Assembly (NCBI GenBank): GCA_946498975.1
Contig: CAMMQC010000009.1
Coordinates: forward strand, 1 to 48,649
Reading direction: 5' to 3'
DNA from: an uncultured Mycoplasmatota bacterium
GTDB taxonomy: Bacteria; Bacillota_I; Bacilli_A; RF39; UBA660
DNA: 48,649 nucleotides
The notes under the pieces were generated by a model, which saw only the letters and a program-made list of their open reading frames with translations, was not told where the DNA came from and ran no database searches. A program made the position numbers and the translations under genes. Shown piece by piece: positions 1 to 7,728 of this stretch; the first letter of the stretch is position 1; each line of letters starts with the position of its first letter.

Positions 1-15
1 ATGGTTTTTTTATAT

Positions 16-61
16 AAAAAAGCCATAAAACCTTTATATATCAAAGATTCTACGGCTTTTT
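16..61 (-). terminator. Terminator of the 270-aa hypothetical gene
   Basis: Read on the minus strand, AAAAAGCC just after the stop pairs with GGCTTTTT about 29 nt later, followed by a T/A-rich stretch. The loop is long, so this is a moderate call for the end of the leftward gene. Confidence 0.45.
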
Positions 62-872
62 AACTTTTTTTCATTATTTTATCCTGATTATTTTTCTTTT
101 TAGTGAATTGATATATTTTAGTATCATCTATAGCAGCCTTTTCATAAGGTTTTGTTGTGCTTGTTTTTCTTTTTATTTCGTATAGTTTTACATTGTCATC
201 AGCTTTTTCATTAATACACGTACTTAAGAATGGAATTCTCTTTGCTATAAAAGATGTTATGCTTATATATGAACTTTCTAGTATTACAAATTCTTGTTTG
301 CAAGCATCTTGATATTCTTTACTGTAATCAAGTAATGCTGGTTTATTATCTTTACCTTTAAAGTAAAAGAATTCTTCAATTATCTTATCGTTTTTATTAG
401 ATTGTTTTTCTATAAATTTATTATCTTTATTGTTTTTATTATATTCAAATTCTTTAGGTGGTAATGTTTCTTTTGTTATATGGATACAGTCATCTTTGAT
501 GTGATATATGTGTTTTATGTTTTTATTATCAACTAGTTTTACTATAAATTCATTATTGTTATTTTCATCGATATTATGTCTCATTATAAAAGTGTATTCA
601 TTTTTTTCAACATCACCAATTAATAGGTGGTCTAAGTAAAGTTTATCATTATTATCTCTATTAAGGGAAAAAGCCCAGTTTTTACCTTTGAAACGAATAC
701 GTTTTTCATTATTAATATCTTTAAAGACTCCCATTCTTTCAATTGTGTTGTTTTTAATATTTAATAGTCTAAACCATCCATTTTCTGCTAATGGTCTATA
801 ACCTTTTATTTCAAAAAAACTTATTAGTTCTTCACTTTCTAAAAATTCTTTAATATTTTCCATTAAATCCAT
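60..872 (-). CDS. Hypothetical protein, 270 aa
   Basis: I do not recognise a family. The protein has no signal peptide or membrane segment and looks cytosolic. Residues 1-130 are a mixed, strand-rich stretch with many aromatic residues; the middle is rich in Asn/Lys/Asp, and the last ~80 residues are basic and end in a Lys-rich tail. An AGGAGG ribosome binding site at about 882-887 precedes the ATG; a second in-frame ATG three codons on is possible. A promoter TTGACA-16-TATAAT lies upstream on the same strand, so the gene is probably expressed alone. It runs away from gpsB. Confidence 0.7.
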   Translation of the reverse strand: MDLMENIKEFLESEELISFFEIKGYRPLAENGWFRLLNIKNNTIERMGVFKDINNEKRIRFKGKNWAFSLNRDNNDKLYLDHLLIGDVEKNEYTFIMRHNIDENNNNEFIVKLVDNKNIKHIYHIKDDCIHITKETLPPKEFEYNKNNKDNKFIEKQSNKNDKIIEEFFYFKGKDNKPALLDYSKEYQDACKQEFVILESSYISITSFIAKRIPFLSTCINEKADDNVKLYEIKRKTSTTKPYEKAAIDDTKIYQFTKKKNNQDKIMKKS

Positions 873-900
873 AATGTGTTCCTCCTCAAAATTAGATATT

Positions 901-928
901 ATTATACTACAATATATTATAATGTCAA
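901..928 (-). promoter_or_regulatory. Promoter of the 270-aa hypothetical gene
   Basis: On the minus strand: -35 TTGACA (923-928), 16-bp spacer, -10 TATAAT (901-906). It lies about 30 bp ahead of the ATG at 872. Confidence 0.65.
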
Positions 929-1004
929 AGAAAAACTTGTTTTGTCGAATTTGTTGTTATTTTTTCTTTTTTTAATTACTATGTAAATAAGGATGGTGAT
1001 TCTT

Positions 1005-1115
1005 ATGAATAATAATGATGTAATACTTATATTATCTGGTCTTAGTAATAAAATAAGGGAGGCTTTAATGATAAGAGATGCAGAAGTTCTTCTAGAAAAG
1101 ATTGACAAAAAGTGA
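1005..1115 (+). CDS. Small ORF of 36 aa upstream of gpsB
   Basis: ATG at 1005, TGA at 1113-1115, preceded by AAGGATGGTGA, a plausible ribosome binding site. The predicted peptide begins MNNNDVILILSGL and continues as an amphipathic, charged helix with no Cys. The leader resembles that of gpsB 42 nt downstream, which suggests a shared transcript. No family is recognised. It could be a real small protein, a degenerate gene or chance; only the ribosome binding site and position support it. Confidence 0.4.
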   Translation: MNNNDVILILSGLSNKIREALMIRDAEVLLEKIDKK

Positions 1116-1157
1116 TATATTTTCTAAAATAAGAGTGTAAAGGGATTGGTGATTTAG

Positions 1158-1490
1158 ATGTATCAGAATAAAATAACATTAACACCACAGGAAATTTTAG
1201 AAAAAGATTTTAAGATTGATACGAGAGGATATCGTCTTAAAGAAGTTGATCAGTTTCTTGATGTTATCATTGGTGATTATGAGCAGTTTTTTGCAATTAT
1301 TGATAGTTTAGAAAAAGAAAAAGCTGAATTATTAAGAGAAATTATGGCTTTAAAACAAGACTTAAGAAATGCTAAGATGAATGTAGAAATTGCTAGAAAG
1401 AATACTGATACAACTGAAGTTAGTAATCTTGATATTCTAAGAAGACTTAGTCAACTTGAAAAAGAAGTTTACGGTAGAGATGATAATTAG
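1158..1490 (+). CDS. gpsB: Cell-division regulator GpsB
   Basis: A 110-aa DivIVA-domain protein that in Bacillota links peptidoglycan synthases to the division site and cycles between septum and lateral wall. The N-terminal lipid-binding domain motif RGYRLKEVDQFLD lies at about 23-35. A coiled coil follows (about 45-80), and the C-terminal trimerising segment LDILRRLSQLEKEVYG is characteristic of GpsB rather than DivIVA. The length is normal for the family. It lies directly before rnpB, the same order as in Bacillus subtilis. The stop codon overlaps the predicted 5' strand of RNase P RNA helix P1. Confidence 0.93.
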   Translation: MYQNKITLTPQEILEKDFKIDTRGYRLKEVDQFLDVIIGDYEQFFAIIDSLEKEKAELLREIMALKQDLRNAKMNVEIARKNTDTTEVSNLDILRRLSQLEKEVYGRDDN

Positions 1491-1840
1491 TATTTTAGAC
1501 AAGTGCTGGGATTAATTCCTAGAGGAAAGTCCATGCTCACACAGTCTGAGATGATTGTAGTGTTCGTGCTTAAGGAAAAAATAACTTAAGGTAGTGTTTA
1601 ACACTAACGGCTTAGTCTTTACCTAAGGTTTTTCTATGGTAAAGGCTTATAAAGTGCCACAGAGACGAGCATCTAGGAAACTAGATTATGTGAAACGCGG
1701 TAAACCCCACGAGTGAGAAACCCAAATTATGGTAGGGGAGCTTTAAGAAAAGAAATGAATTTTCTTAAGGACTAGAAATAGTAGATAAATACTTGTCACC
1801 TAGAAATAGGTACAGAACATGGCTTATTAAATATTAATTA
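1485..1840 (+). ncRNA. rnpB: RNase P RNA, bacterial class B
   Basis: This is the catalytic RNA that matures tRNA 5' ends. Landmarks are GAGGAAAGTCCATGCTC near 1531, AGTGCCACAGAGACGA near 1655, ACGCGGTAAACCCCACGAGT near 1695, GAGAAACCCAAAT near 1716, and AACATGGCTTA near the 3' end. TAATTAGTATTTTA at the start pairs imperfectly with TAAATATTAATTA at 1828-1840, forming P1. GACAAGT (1498-1504) pairs with ACTTGTC (about 1791-1797). The ends are inferred from the P1 pairing. The 5' end would lie inside the last codons of gpsB, and the 3' end reaches the next gene's leader. Confidence 0.95.
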
Positions 1841-1862
1841 TATGTTAGGAGATAGACAGTCT

Positions 1863-2360
1863 ATGAAAGAGTTAGGATATTATCTAGAGGATACAAGAAG
1901 AAGTAATGGTGTTAGTTTAGAAGAAGCAGCGAGTGATTTAAATGTTGATGTTTCTTATCTTGAAAATATAGAGAGTGCTAATGTAAGGGCATTTAAAGAT
2001 GTTTATTATATGAGAGAACTGGTTAAGGAATATGCCAAATATTTAGGACTTAGTGAGGAAAAGATTCAAGATGAGTTTAATGACTTTTTATTTGAACATA
2101 CCTCTAAGATTTCTTTAGATGATATTATGGAAGCAAAGAAGAAAAAAGAAGAGGAAGAAAGATTAGAAAATACAAAGAAGATTCAGTCCCCTTATACAAA
2201 AGAGTATAAAAGAAAAGTAAAAAAATTACCGTTTGTACTAGCTGGTGTTATTTTTTTACTAGCAATTATTATTTCAATAGTTGTTATTAAGACTATAAAT
2301 AGAGAACCTGCTGTTACAAGTGAATTGAAAGGAATAGAAGTTTATGAATACACCTACTAA
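1863..2360 (+). CDS. RodZ-like membrane-anchored HTH protein
   Basis: A 165-aa protein with an N-terminal Cro/C1-type helix-turn-helix (about 1-65, LEDTRRSNGVSLEEAASDLN) of the RodZ/YmfM class. A charged linker (85-120) and one transmembrane segment (about 123-143) follow. RodZ joins the elongation machinery (MreB) to the membrane. The usual extracellular beta domain is missing; only ~20 residues follow the membrane helix, so this is a short RodZ. The start at 1863 is preferred over the in-frame ATG at 1842. It has AGGAG 11 nt upstream, begins at the family's conserved N-terminus, and avoids the rnpB 3' end. It overlaps pgsA by 17 nt, matching the Bacillus order ymfM-pgsA. Confidence 0.8.
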   Translation: MKELGYYLEDTRRSNGVSLEEAASDLNVDVSYLENIESANVRAFKDVYYMRELVKEYAKYLGLSEEKIQDEFNDFLFEHTSKISLDDIMEAKKKKEEEERLENTKKIQSPYTKEYKRKVKKLPFVLAGVIFLLAIIISIVVIKTINREPAVTSELKGIEVYEYTY

Positions 2361-2943
2361 ATTAACTGTTTTAAGAATTATTTTATCTATTGTAATGATT
2401 ATTATTTTAATATTTCCATTTTATCTTGTAGGATTTAGTTTTCCACAGATTGAAGTTAGTGGTATCTATATAAAAACAGAATATATAATTGCAGGAATTA
2501 TCTTTATAATAGCAAGTTTAACTGATTTCTTGGATGGGCATTTGGCTAGAAAAAATAATCAAGTTACCGACCTTGGAAAAATGTTAGATGCTATAGCTGA
2601 TAAAGTATTAGTAAATAGTGCTTTAATAATACTTTCTTATAAAGGATTTATTCCAGTTGCTATTCCTGTTATTATTATATTTAGAGATACTGTTGTAGAT
2701 GCTATTAAAATGCAAGCTTCTAGTAAAGGTAAAGTAGTGGCAGCGATTAAATCTGGTAAGATTAAAACTGCTTCAATGATGGTGGGATTAGTTTTAGTAT
2801 TTTTTTATAATTTACCATTTGAACTTTGGAATATTAGAGTTGCAGATTTTCTAGTTTATTTTGCAACTATTATGTCTATAATTTCTATGATAGAGTACTT
2901 TAATCTTAATAAAAAACTTATTTTAGAACCAAAAAATGATTAA
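2344..2943 (+). CDS. pgsA: CDP-diacylglycerol-glycerol-3-phosphate phosphatidyltransferase
   Basis: A 199-aa integral membrane enzyme making phosphatidylglycerol phosphate from CDP-diacylglycerol and glycerol-3-phosphate, the first step to phosphatidylglycerol. The complete CDP-alcohol phosphatidyltransferase motif is visible: D61, D64-G65, A68-R69, G78, D82 and D86. Several hydrophobic helices surround it. Its start lies inside the end of the rodZ-like gene, so translation is probably coupled. A terminator follows. In Bacillus, cinA usually sits between pgsA and recA; it is absent here. Confidence 0.92.
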   Translation: MNTPTKLTVLRIILSIVMIIILIFPFYLVGFSFPQIEVSGIYIKTEYIIAGIIFIIASLTDFLDGHLARKNNQVTDLGKMLDAIADKVLVNSALIILSYKGFIPVAIPVIIIFRDTVVDAIKMQASSKGKVVAAIKSGKIKTASMMVGLVLVFFYNLPFELWNIRVADFLVYFATIMSIISMIEYFNLNKKLILEPKND

Positions 2944-2958
2944 TTTGGTTCTTTTTTT
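2927..2958 (+). terminator. Terminator after pgsA
   Basis: AACCAAA pairs with TTTGGTT across a short loop and is followed by a run of seven T. The 5' arm lies inside the last pgsA codons. Confidence 0.75.
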
Positions 2959-3007
2959 ATGTGAATTTTGAAAATTTGGTCTAAAAATCAACTGAATTTT
3001 TAAAATT

Positions 3008-3019
3008 GAACTTTTGTTC
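3008..3019 (+). promoter_or_regulatory. LexA (SOS) box of recA
   Basis: GAACTTTTGTTC is a perfect match to the Gram-positive LexA core GAACNNNNGTTC. It lies 9 bp upstream of the recA -35 element. Damage-inducible control of recA is inferred; lexA itself is not in this window. Confidence 0.8.
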
Positions 3020-3028
3020 GAAAAATGC

Positions 3029-3057
3029 TTGACAATTTAAATTTTACTTTATACAAT
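3029..3057 (+). promoter_or_regulatory. recA promoter
   Basis: -35 TTGACA (3029-3034), 17-bp spacer, -10 TACAAT (3052-3057): near-consensus sigma-A. A GAGGAGG ribosome binding site precedes the ATG at 3089. Confidence 0.85.
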
Positions 3058-3088
3058 GGTATTGTAATTATTTTTTGAGGAGGACATT

Positions 3089-4114
3089 ATGAGTAAAATG
3101 ACTAGTAAAGTTAATAAAGATAAAAATTTGGAGGCTGTTTTAGCTGATATAGAGAAGCAGTTTGGTAAGGGTGCTGTTATGAGACTTGGGGATAATCCTC
3201 ATATGAAGTTAGATGTTGTATCTAGTGGTTGTTTAAGTCTTGATATTGCTTTAGGAATAGGTGGATATCCTAAGGGACGTATTATTGAAATATATGGACC
3301 TGAATCTAGTGGTAAGACTACTTTTGCTCTTCAAGCGATTGCTGAAGTACAAAAGACTGGAGGAAGGGCAGCATTTATTGATGCAGAACATGCTCTTGAT
3401 CCTGTTTATGCGAAAAGATTAGGTGTTAATACTAATGAACTTATCTTATCTCAACCTGATACTGGAGAACAAGCTTTAGAAATATGTGAAGCTTTGGTTA
3501 GAAGTGAAGCGGTTAGTATAATTGTAATAGATTCAGTAGCAGCACTTGTTCCTCAAGCAGAGATTGATGGTGAGATGGGAGACTCTCATGTTGGATTACA
3601 GGCTAGACTTATGTCACAAGCTTTGCGTAAGTTAAGTGGTACTATTAATAAGACTAATACAATTGCAATCTTTATTAACCAATTAAGAGAAAAAGTAGGG
3701 GTTATGTTTGGTAATCCTGAGACTACTCCTGGTGGTAGAGCTTTAAAGTTCTATTCTACTATTAGACTTGATATTAGACGTAATGAACAGTTAAAAATTG
3801 GGGATAAAGTTATGGGTAATAAAACGACAGTTAAAGTTGTTAAAAATAAAGTAGCACCTCCATTTAAAACTGCTGTTGTTGATATTATGTATGGAGAAGG
3901 TATTTCAAAAGAAGGAGAACTTATTGATTTAGGGAGTGAAGCGGGGATTTTAGATAAGACAGGTTCTTGGTACTCTTATAATGGAGAGAAACTTGGACAA
4001 GGTAAAGAGAATGTTAAGTTATTACTTAAAGATAGACCAGAATTAAGAGATGAAATAGAAGAAAAAGTTAGAGAGTATTATGGTATCAGTTTAGATAATA
4101 ATAGTAAAGAATAA
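3089..4114 (+). CDS. recA: Recombinase RecA
   Basis: A 341-aa DNA-dependent ATPase for strand exchange and for triggering LexA cleavage. Walker A GPESSGKT is near residue 70, Walker [11 protein letters not shown] near 140, and the loop motif [12 protein letters not shown] follows. The C-terminal domain is normal in length. The gene has its own SOS-box promoter and is followed by a terminator hairpin. Its place after pgsA and before rny is the usual Bacilli order; here an IS element has entered the stretch leading to rny. Confidence 0.98.
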   Translation: MSKMTSKVNKDKNLEAVLADIEKQFGKGAVMRLGDNPHMKLDVVSSGCLSLDIALGIGGYPKGRIIEIYGPESSGKTTFALQAIAEVQKTGGRAAFIDAEHALDPVYAKRLGVNTNELILSQPDTGEQALEICEALVRSEAVSIIVIDSVAALVPQAEIDGEMGDSHVGLQARLMSQALRKLSGTINKTNTIAIFINQLREKVGVMFGNPETTPGGRALKFYSTIRLDIRRNEQLKIGDKVMGNKTTVKVVKNKVAPPFKTAVVDIMYGEGISKEGELIDLGSEAGILDKTGSWYSYNGEKLGQGKENVKLLLKDRPELRDEIEEKVREYYGISLDNNSKE

Positions 4115-4138
4115 AAGAAGCCGTTTGACTTCTTTTAA
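4113..4138. terminator. Bidirectional terminator between recA and the XRE gene
   Basis: AAAAGAAG pairs with CTTCTTTT around an 8-nt loop (CCGTTTGA). The A/T arms allow it to end transcripts from both convergent genes. Confidence 0.65.
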
Positions 4139-4142
4139 ATTG

Positions 4143-4355
4143 TTATTTTTCTTCTTCATTAATTAGAGTAAGTAAGTCCCCTGGAGTACAGTTTAATAAT
4201 ATACATATTTCTTCTATATATTTAAAACTTATAGAAGTTGTTTCACCTCGGATAATCCTATTTAAATTTCTTGAAGTTATGTTCATTCTTTGACATAACC
4301 AGTATTTACTTCTCTTATTTTCTTTTAATAGTTCTTCAATATTTACCTTAATCAT
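4143..4355 (-). CDS. Small XRE/Cro-type transcriptional regulator
   Basis: A 70-aa protein that is almost entirely one helix-turn-helix (LCQRMNITSRNLNRIIRGE at about 20-38, with the typical tail ISFKYIEEICILLNCTPGDLL). This resembles the single-domain Cro/C1 regulators of the YozG type. GGGAG lies 12 nt before the ATG. The ISL3 element begins only 31 bp upstream of the start. It leaves the ribosome binding site but has probably separated the gene from its promoter; expression may now depend on transcription out of the co-directional transposase gene. Confidence 0.8.
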   Translation of the reverse strand: MIKVNIEELLKENKRSKYWLCQRMNITSRNLNRIIRGETTSISFKYIEEICILLNCTPGDLLTLINEEEK

Positions 4356-4377
4356 ATATCTTTGTCTCCCATTAATA

Positions 4378-4385
4378 AAATTTTA
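4378..4385. repeat. Left 8-bp target-site duplication
   Basis: AAATTTTA directly flanks the left inverted repeat and is repeated exactly at 5998-6005. An 8-bp duplication is the ISL3-family norm. Confidence 0.85.
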
Positions 4386-5997
4386 GGTTCTTGCATAAAA
4401 GTTGTGGGATAACTATTTAGTTCTAGATATATCAAATAGCTTTAAGAAGAAGTATTCATCATCAGGATAACCATAAGCTTGTCTTCTTAAAGTTTTTATT
4501 TTGTTATTAATTCCTTCTATCTTACCAGTTGATATATTGTATTTAGCATGAGATGTTATGCCATACATATGACTTTTTAATAGTTTAGTAAACCATAGAA
4601 GATGTTTATTGCCATTAGTTTCGCACATATCTATAATCTCTTCTATTTCTAGTTTCATTTCATTTTCATTAGTTAAAGTATAGGCATGTTGAATTTTCTC
4701 TTTAATTAATTCTGCTGTAAATAACAATTCATTTTCTTCTAATATTTTATTATATTTGTCAACCTTACTACCAGTTCTTTTTACTGGTGCTTTTTTAAAA
4801 AGATCACTACCTTTATCAATTACTTTACCATTCTCTGCTTCTTTATCTTTTTTGATTAAAGTAGATAGTGATGAAGTTAAAATATATTTACTTCTTTTTA
4901 AAGTTTTAGCTTCCTCAGTTTTTCCTTCATTTTTTAATCTATTTTGTTCATCTTTCCTTATTGCACTTATTACTTTTTCATTATAGTTTTTAATTATATG
5001 AAAATAATCAAAAACTATAGTGATGTTAGGACACTTTTCTCTAAAGGCCTCTTCAAAATCAGAATTCATATCACAAGCCACTGCTTTAACTTTACTCATC
5101 CATTCACCACCTACATGATTAATAAAATCATAAACGACTTGCTTCTTCTTGCCTTCTTGTATCCACAATATATGACCAGTTTCCAAGTCAATTATATGAG
5201 TTGCATATTTATAACCATTATGTAATTTAAACTCATCTATACCCAAATAAATAGCCTGTCTTTCTGGTTTTATAAGCTTGCCATTAATAGTATATTTTTC
5301 TTCTAATCTCTTTTTATCTATATCTTTCACAATATTTCTGTTTAGACCTGTTATTTCTGCCACTTCTTTATTAGTATAATGTCCTGTGGCTAATAAATCT
5401 CTTACATAGTTATATAGTTCAGTTGTTATACGGTGATTATCAGCTTTAAAACTTATATTTTGCATATTAGTATTATGACAATTTTCACAATAAAATTGAG
5501 TATGATCAAAACATACCCTTGTAAAGTTTCCTCCAAAACATAAATGTTTAAGGGTTATTTGATGAGAGTTATTTATATGCATTTTATGACCACACTTAGG
5601 ACATATATAATCACTATCATTAATAGTTAAAACCCCATTAAATCGATATAGACTTCTATTTTTATCAATCTTTTCACTAGTTGTATTAGTATTAGTAAAA
5701 TCTTGTAATGATGATGGTATAAAAAGAAAATCATCAGATATACTTTTCAAGCTTGATGTAGAAGAATAATCTTCAATTGTTTTATTTTCTATTAAAGATT
5801 TTGGGGTATTTTTACTAATTTTAACTAATAAAATTAATTTTTTTACAACTTTCTTAATATTTTCTAAACATTTAATTAATTTTTCTGATATAATCATAGT
5901 AACAACTTCCTTTTTTATTCTATTAAAACCATTATAGGAAGTTGTTTTTATTTTGTCTATAATTTATTTAGATTCCCACAACTTTTATGCAAGAACC
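4386..5997 (-). mobile_element. Intact ISL3-family insertion sequence (1612 bp)
   Basis: The ends are perfect 24-bp inverted repeats (4386-4409, starting GGTTCTTGCATAAAAG, and 5974-5997) flanked by the 8-bp duplication AAATTTTA. It carries one full-length transposase gene. Perfect ends, an exact duplication and an unbroken reading frame point to a recent, possibly active insertion. It sits between the XRE gene and rny, upstream of both; the rny promoter at 6059-6087 is intact. Confidence 0.95.
4413..5897 (-). CDS. ISL3-family transposase
   Basis: A 494-aa DDE transposase. An N-terminal extension rich in Ser/Thr/Lys (1-85) precedes a zinc finger (CPKC at 99-102 and CENC at 137-140). A helix-turn-helix stretch (about 170-195) and the catalytic core follow. 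Likely catalytic residues are D221 (GIDEFKL), D276 (CDMNSDF) and E461 (GKIEGINNKIKTLRRQAYGY, the ISL3 hallmark). Length and motifs are normal, with no internal stop. GGAAG lies ahead of the ATG. It is the only gene of the element. Confidence 0.95.
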   Translation of the reverse strand: MIISEKLIKCLENIKKVVKKLILLVKISKNTPKSLIENKTIEDYSSTSSLKSISDDFLFIPSSLQDFTNTNTTSEKIDKNRSLYRFNGVLTINDSDYICPKCGHKMHINNSHQITLKHLCFGGNFTRVCFDHTQFYCENCHNTNMQNISFKADNHRITTELYNYVRDLLATGHYTNKEVAEITGLNRNIVKDIDKKRLEEKYTINGKLIKPERQAIYLGIDEFKLHNGYKYATHIIDLETGHILWIQEGKKKQVVYDFINHVGGEWMSKVKAVACDMNSDFEEAFREKCPNITIVFDYFHIIKNYNEKVISAIRKDEQNRLKNEGKTEEAKTLKRSKYILTSSLSTLIKKDKEAENGKVIDKGSDLFKKAPVKRTGSKVDKYNKILEENELLFTAELIKEKIQHAYTLTNENEMKLEIEEIIDMCETNGNKHLLWFTKLLKSHMYGITSHAKYNISTGKIEGINNKIKTLRRQAYGYPDDEYFFLKLFDISRTK

Positions 5998-6005
5998 AAA
6001 TTTTA
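5998..6005. repeat. Right 8-bp target-site duplication
   Basis: AAATTTTA, an exact copy of 4378-4385, immediately outside the right inverted repeat. Confidence 0.85.
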
Positions 6006-6058
6006 TATAAAAAGATAAATATAAATAAGATACTTGTATCACCCTTAATTTTCTTACC

Positions 6059-6087
6059 TTGACAATCCTTAAATTAAAACTTACAAT
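6059..6087 (+). promoter_or_regulatory. rny promoter
   Basis: -35 TTGACA (6059-6064), 17-bp spacer, -10 TACAAT (6082-6087). The same hexamers and spacing occur at recA. It lies outside the IS element, so rny expression should have survived the insertion. Confidence 0.8.
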
Positions 6088-6143
6088 ATAATTAGATTAT
6101 AGTTTAGATTTTTATTTAAAGTATATTCTAATGGAGGTATAAT

Positions 6144-7697
6144 ATGAATGAAATGTTACTCTCCATTTTACTTATAATTTTTGGATTAATTTGTGGTTTT
6201 GGATTAACTTTTTTAGTTGCCTTTTTAAGAGAAGGGACAACTTCTAAAAAAATAGATAAAATGTTAAGTGATGCAGAGAAAAATGCTGATAAGATAAAAC
6301 GTGATGCTGTTATGGAAGCGAAAGAGAAGAGTTATCAGTTAAAACTTGAAGTAGATAAAGATATTAAAGAGAAAAAATCAGAACTTAAAGATAGTGAGAA
6401 TAAGCTTTTACAAAGAGAAGCTAGTCTAGATAAAAGAGATGAACTTTGTCAAAGACGTGAATCTACTTTAGATGAGAGAGAAGAAAAGTTAATTCAAAGA
6501 CAGAAAGATATTCAAGAAAAAGAAGCAAAAGTGGAGGAAATTAAGAAAGAACAAATTAGTTTACTAGAAGAGATTTCTGGTTATAGTAAAGAGAAAGCTC
6601 ATGACTTGATTATGAAAAATGTTAAAGAGTCTATGAAAAGAGAAATTGCTATTTATATTAGTGAACAAGAAAATGATGCTAAAATGACTGCTGATAAGAA
6701 AGCACAGGAAATGATTGTTAGTTCTATGCAGAAATATGCAGCAGATATTGCTAGTGATCAAACAGTTACTGTTGTTAGTTTACCTAATGATGAGATGAAA
6801 GGTAGATTAATTGGTAGAGAAGGTAGAAATATTAGAACTATAGAGGCAGTTACAGGTGTTGATCTTATTATTGATGATACACCTGAAGCGGTTGTATTAT
6901 CTAGTTTTGATCCTTTAAGAAGAGAGATGGCTAGATTAACTCTTGAAACTTTAATAAAAGATGGAAGAGTTCATCCTACAAGAATTGAAGAAGTTTATGA
7001 TAAAGTATGTAAGGAGACTAAAGAGAAAATCTTAGAGTATGGAAATAGTGCTTTGTTTGAACTTGGTATTACTAAGATGGCTCCTGAATTAATAGAAATA
7101 GTAGGTAGACTTCATTTTAGAACTAGTTATGGACAAAATGCTTTGCAACATTCAATTGAAGTTGCTAATTTAGCAGGTCTTATGGCAGGAGAGATTGGTG
7201 AAGATGTATCTCTTGCTAAAAGAGCTGGACTTTTACATGATATTGGTAAAGCAGTTGATCATGAGATTGAAGGTAGTCATGTTAGTATAGGTGTTGAGCT
7301 TGCTAAAAAATATGGAGAAAATGATGTTGTAATTAATGCTATTGCATCTCATCATGGAGATACTGAACCAACTTCTGTAATAGCTTCTTTAGTTGCTGTT
7401 GCTGATGCACTTTCTGCTAGTAGACCTGGTGCTAGAAATGATTCATTAGAGAATTATGTTAAGAGATTAACTCAACTTGAAGAAGTTGCTAATGATATAG
7501 AGGGTGTTTCTAAAGCATATGCTATGCAAGCAGGAAGAGAGTTAAGGGTTATAGTAGAACCTGATGAGATTGATGACTTAGAAGCTCATAGAGTAGCTCG
7601 TGATATTAAAGAAAAAATAGAATCAACATTAAACTATCCTGGTACTATTAAAATTACAGTAGTAAGAGAGACTAGGGCTGTTGAAGAAGCAAAATAA
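6144..7697 (+). CDS. rny: Ribonuclease Y
   Basis: A 517-aa membrane-anchored endoribonuclease that starts mRNA decay in Bacillota. The layout is typical: an N-terminal membrane helix (about 5-27), a long charged coiled coil (30-200), and a KH RNA-binding domain with GREG at 224-227. An HD domain follows, with metal-binding H336 and H365-D366 (LLHDIGKA). It has a GGAGG ribosome binding site, its own promoter and a terminator. It lies convergent to RNase J, its partner in the degradosome-like network of Bacillus. Confidence 0.97.
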   Translation: MNEMLLSILLIIFGLICGFGLTFLVAFLREGTTSKKIDKMLSDAEKNADKIKRDAVMEAKEKSYQLKLEVDKDIKEKKSELKDSENKLLQREASLDKRDELCQRRESTLDEREEKLIQRQKDIQEKEAKVEEIKKEQISLLEEISGYSKEKAHDLIMKNVKESMKREIAIYISEQENDAKMTADKKAQEMIVSSMQKYAADIASDQTVTVVSLPNDEMKGRLIGREGRNIRTIEAVTGVDLIIDDTPEAVVLSSFDPLRREMARLTLETLIKDGRVHPTRIEEVYDKVCKETKEKILEYGNSALFELGITKMAPELIEIVGRLHFRTSYGQNALQHSIEVANLAGLMAGEIGEDVSLAKRAGLLHDIGKAVDHEIEGSHVSIGVELAKKYGENDVVINAIASHHGDTEPTSVIASLVAVADALSASRPGARNDSLENYVKRLTQLEEVANDIEGVSKAYAMQAGRELRVIVEPDEIDDLEAHRVARDIKEKIESTLNYPGTIKITVVRETRAVEEAK

Positions 7698-7728
7698 AAA
7701 TAGAGTTTTGATTGAACTCTATTTTTTT
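7696..7728. terminator. Bidirectional terminator between rny and rnjA
   Basis: AAAAATAGAGTT pairs with AACTCTATTTTT around a 7-nt loop and ends in seven T. The A-run/T-run symmetry suits both convergent genes. Confidence 0.85.

Noticed and set aside
917-1108. 63-aa minus-strand frame opposite the region before gpsB
   Set aside because: No ribosome binding site; it is a shadow of the 36-aa plus-strand ORF and AT-rich spacer.
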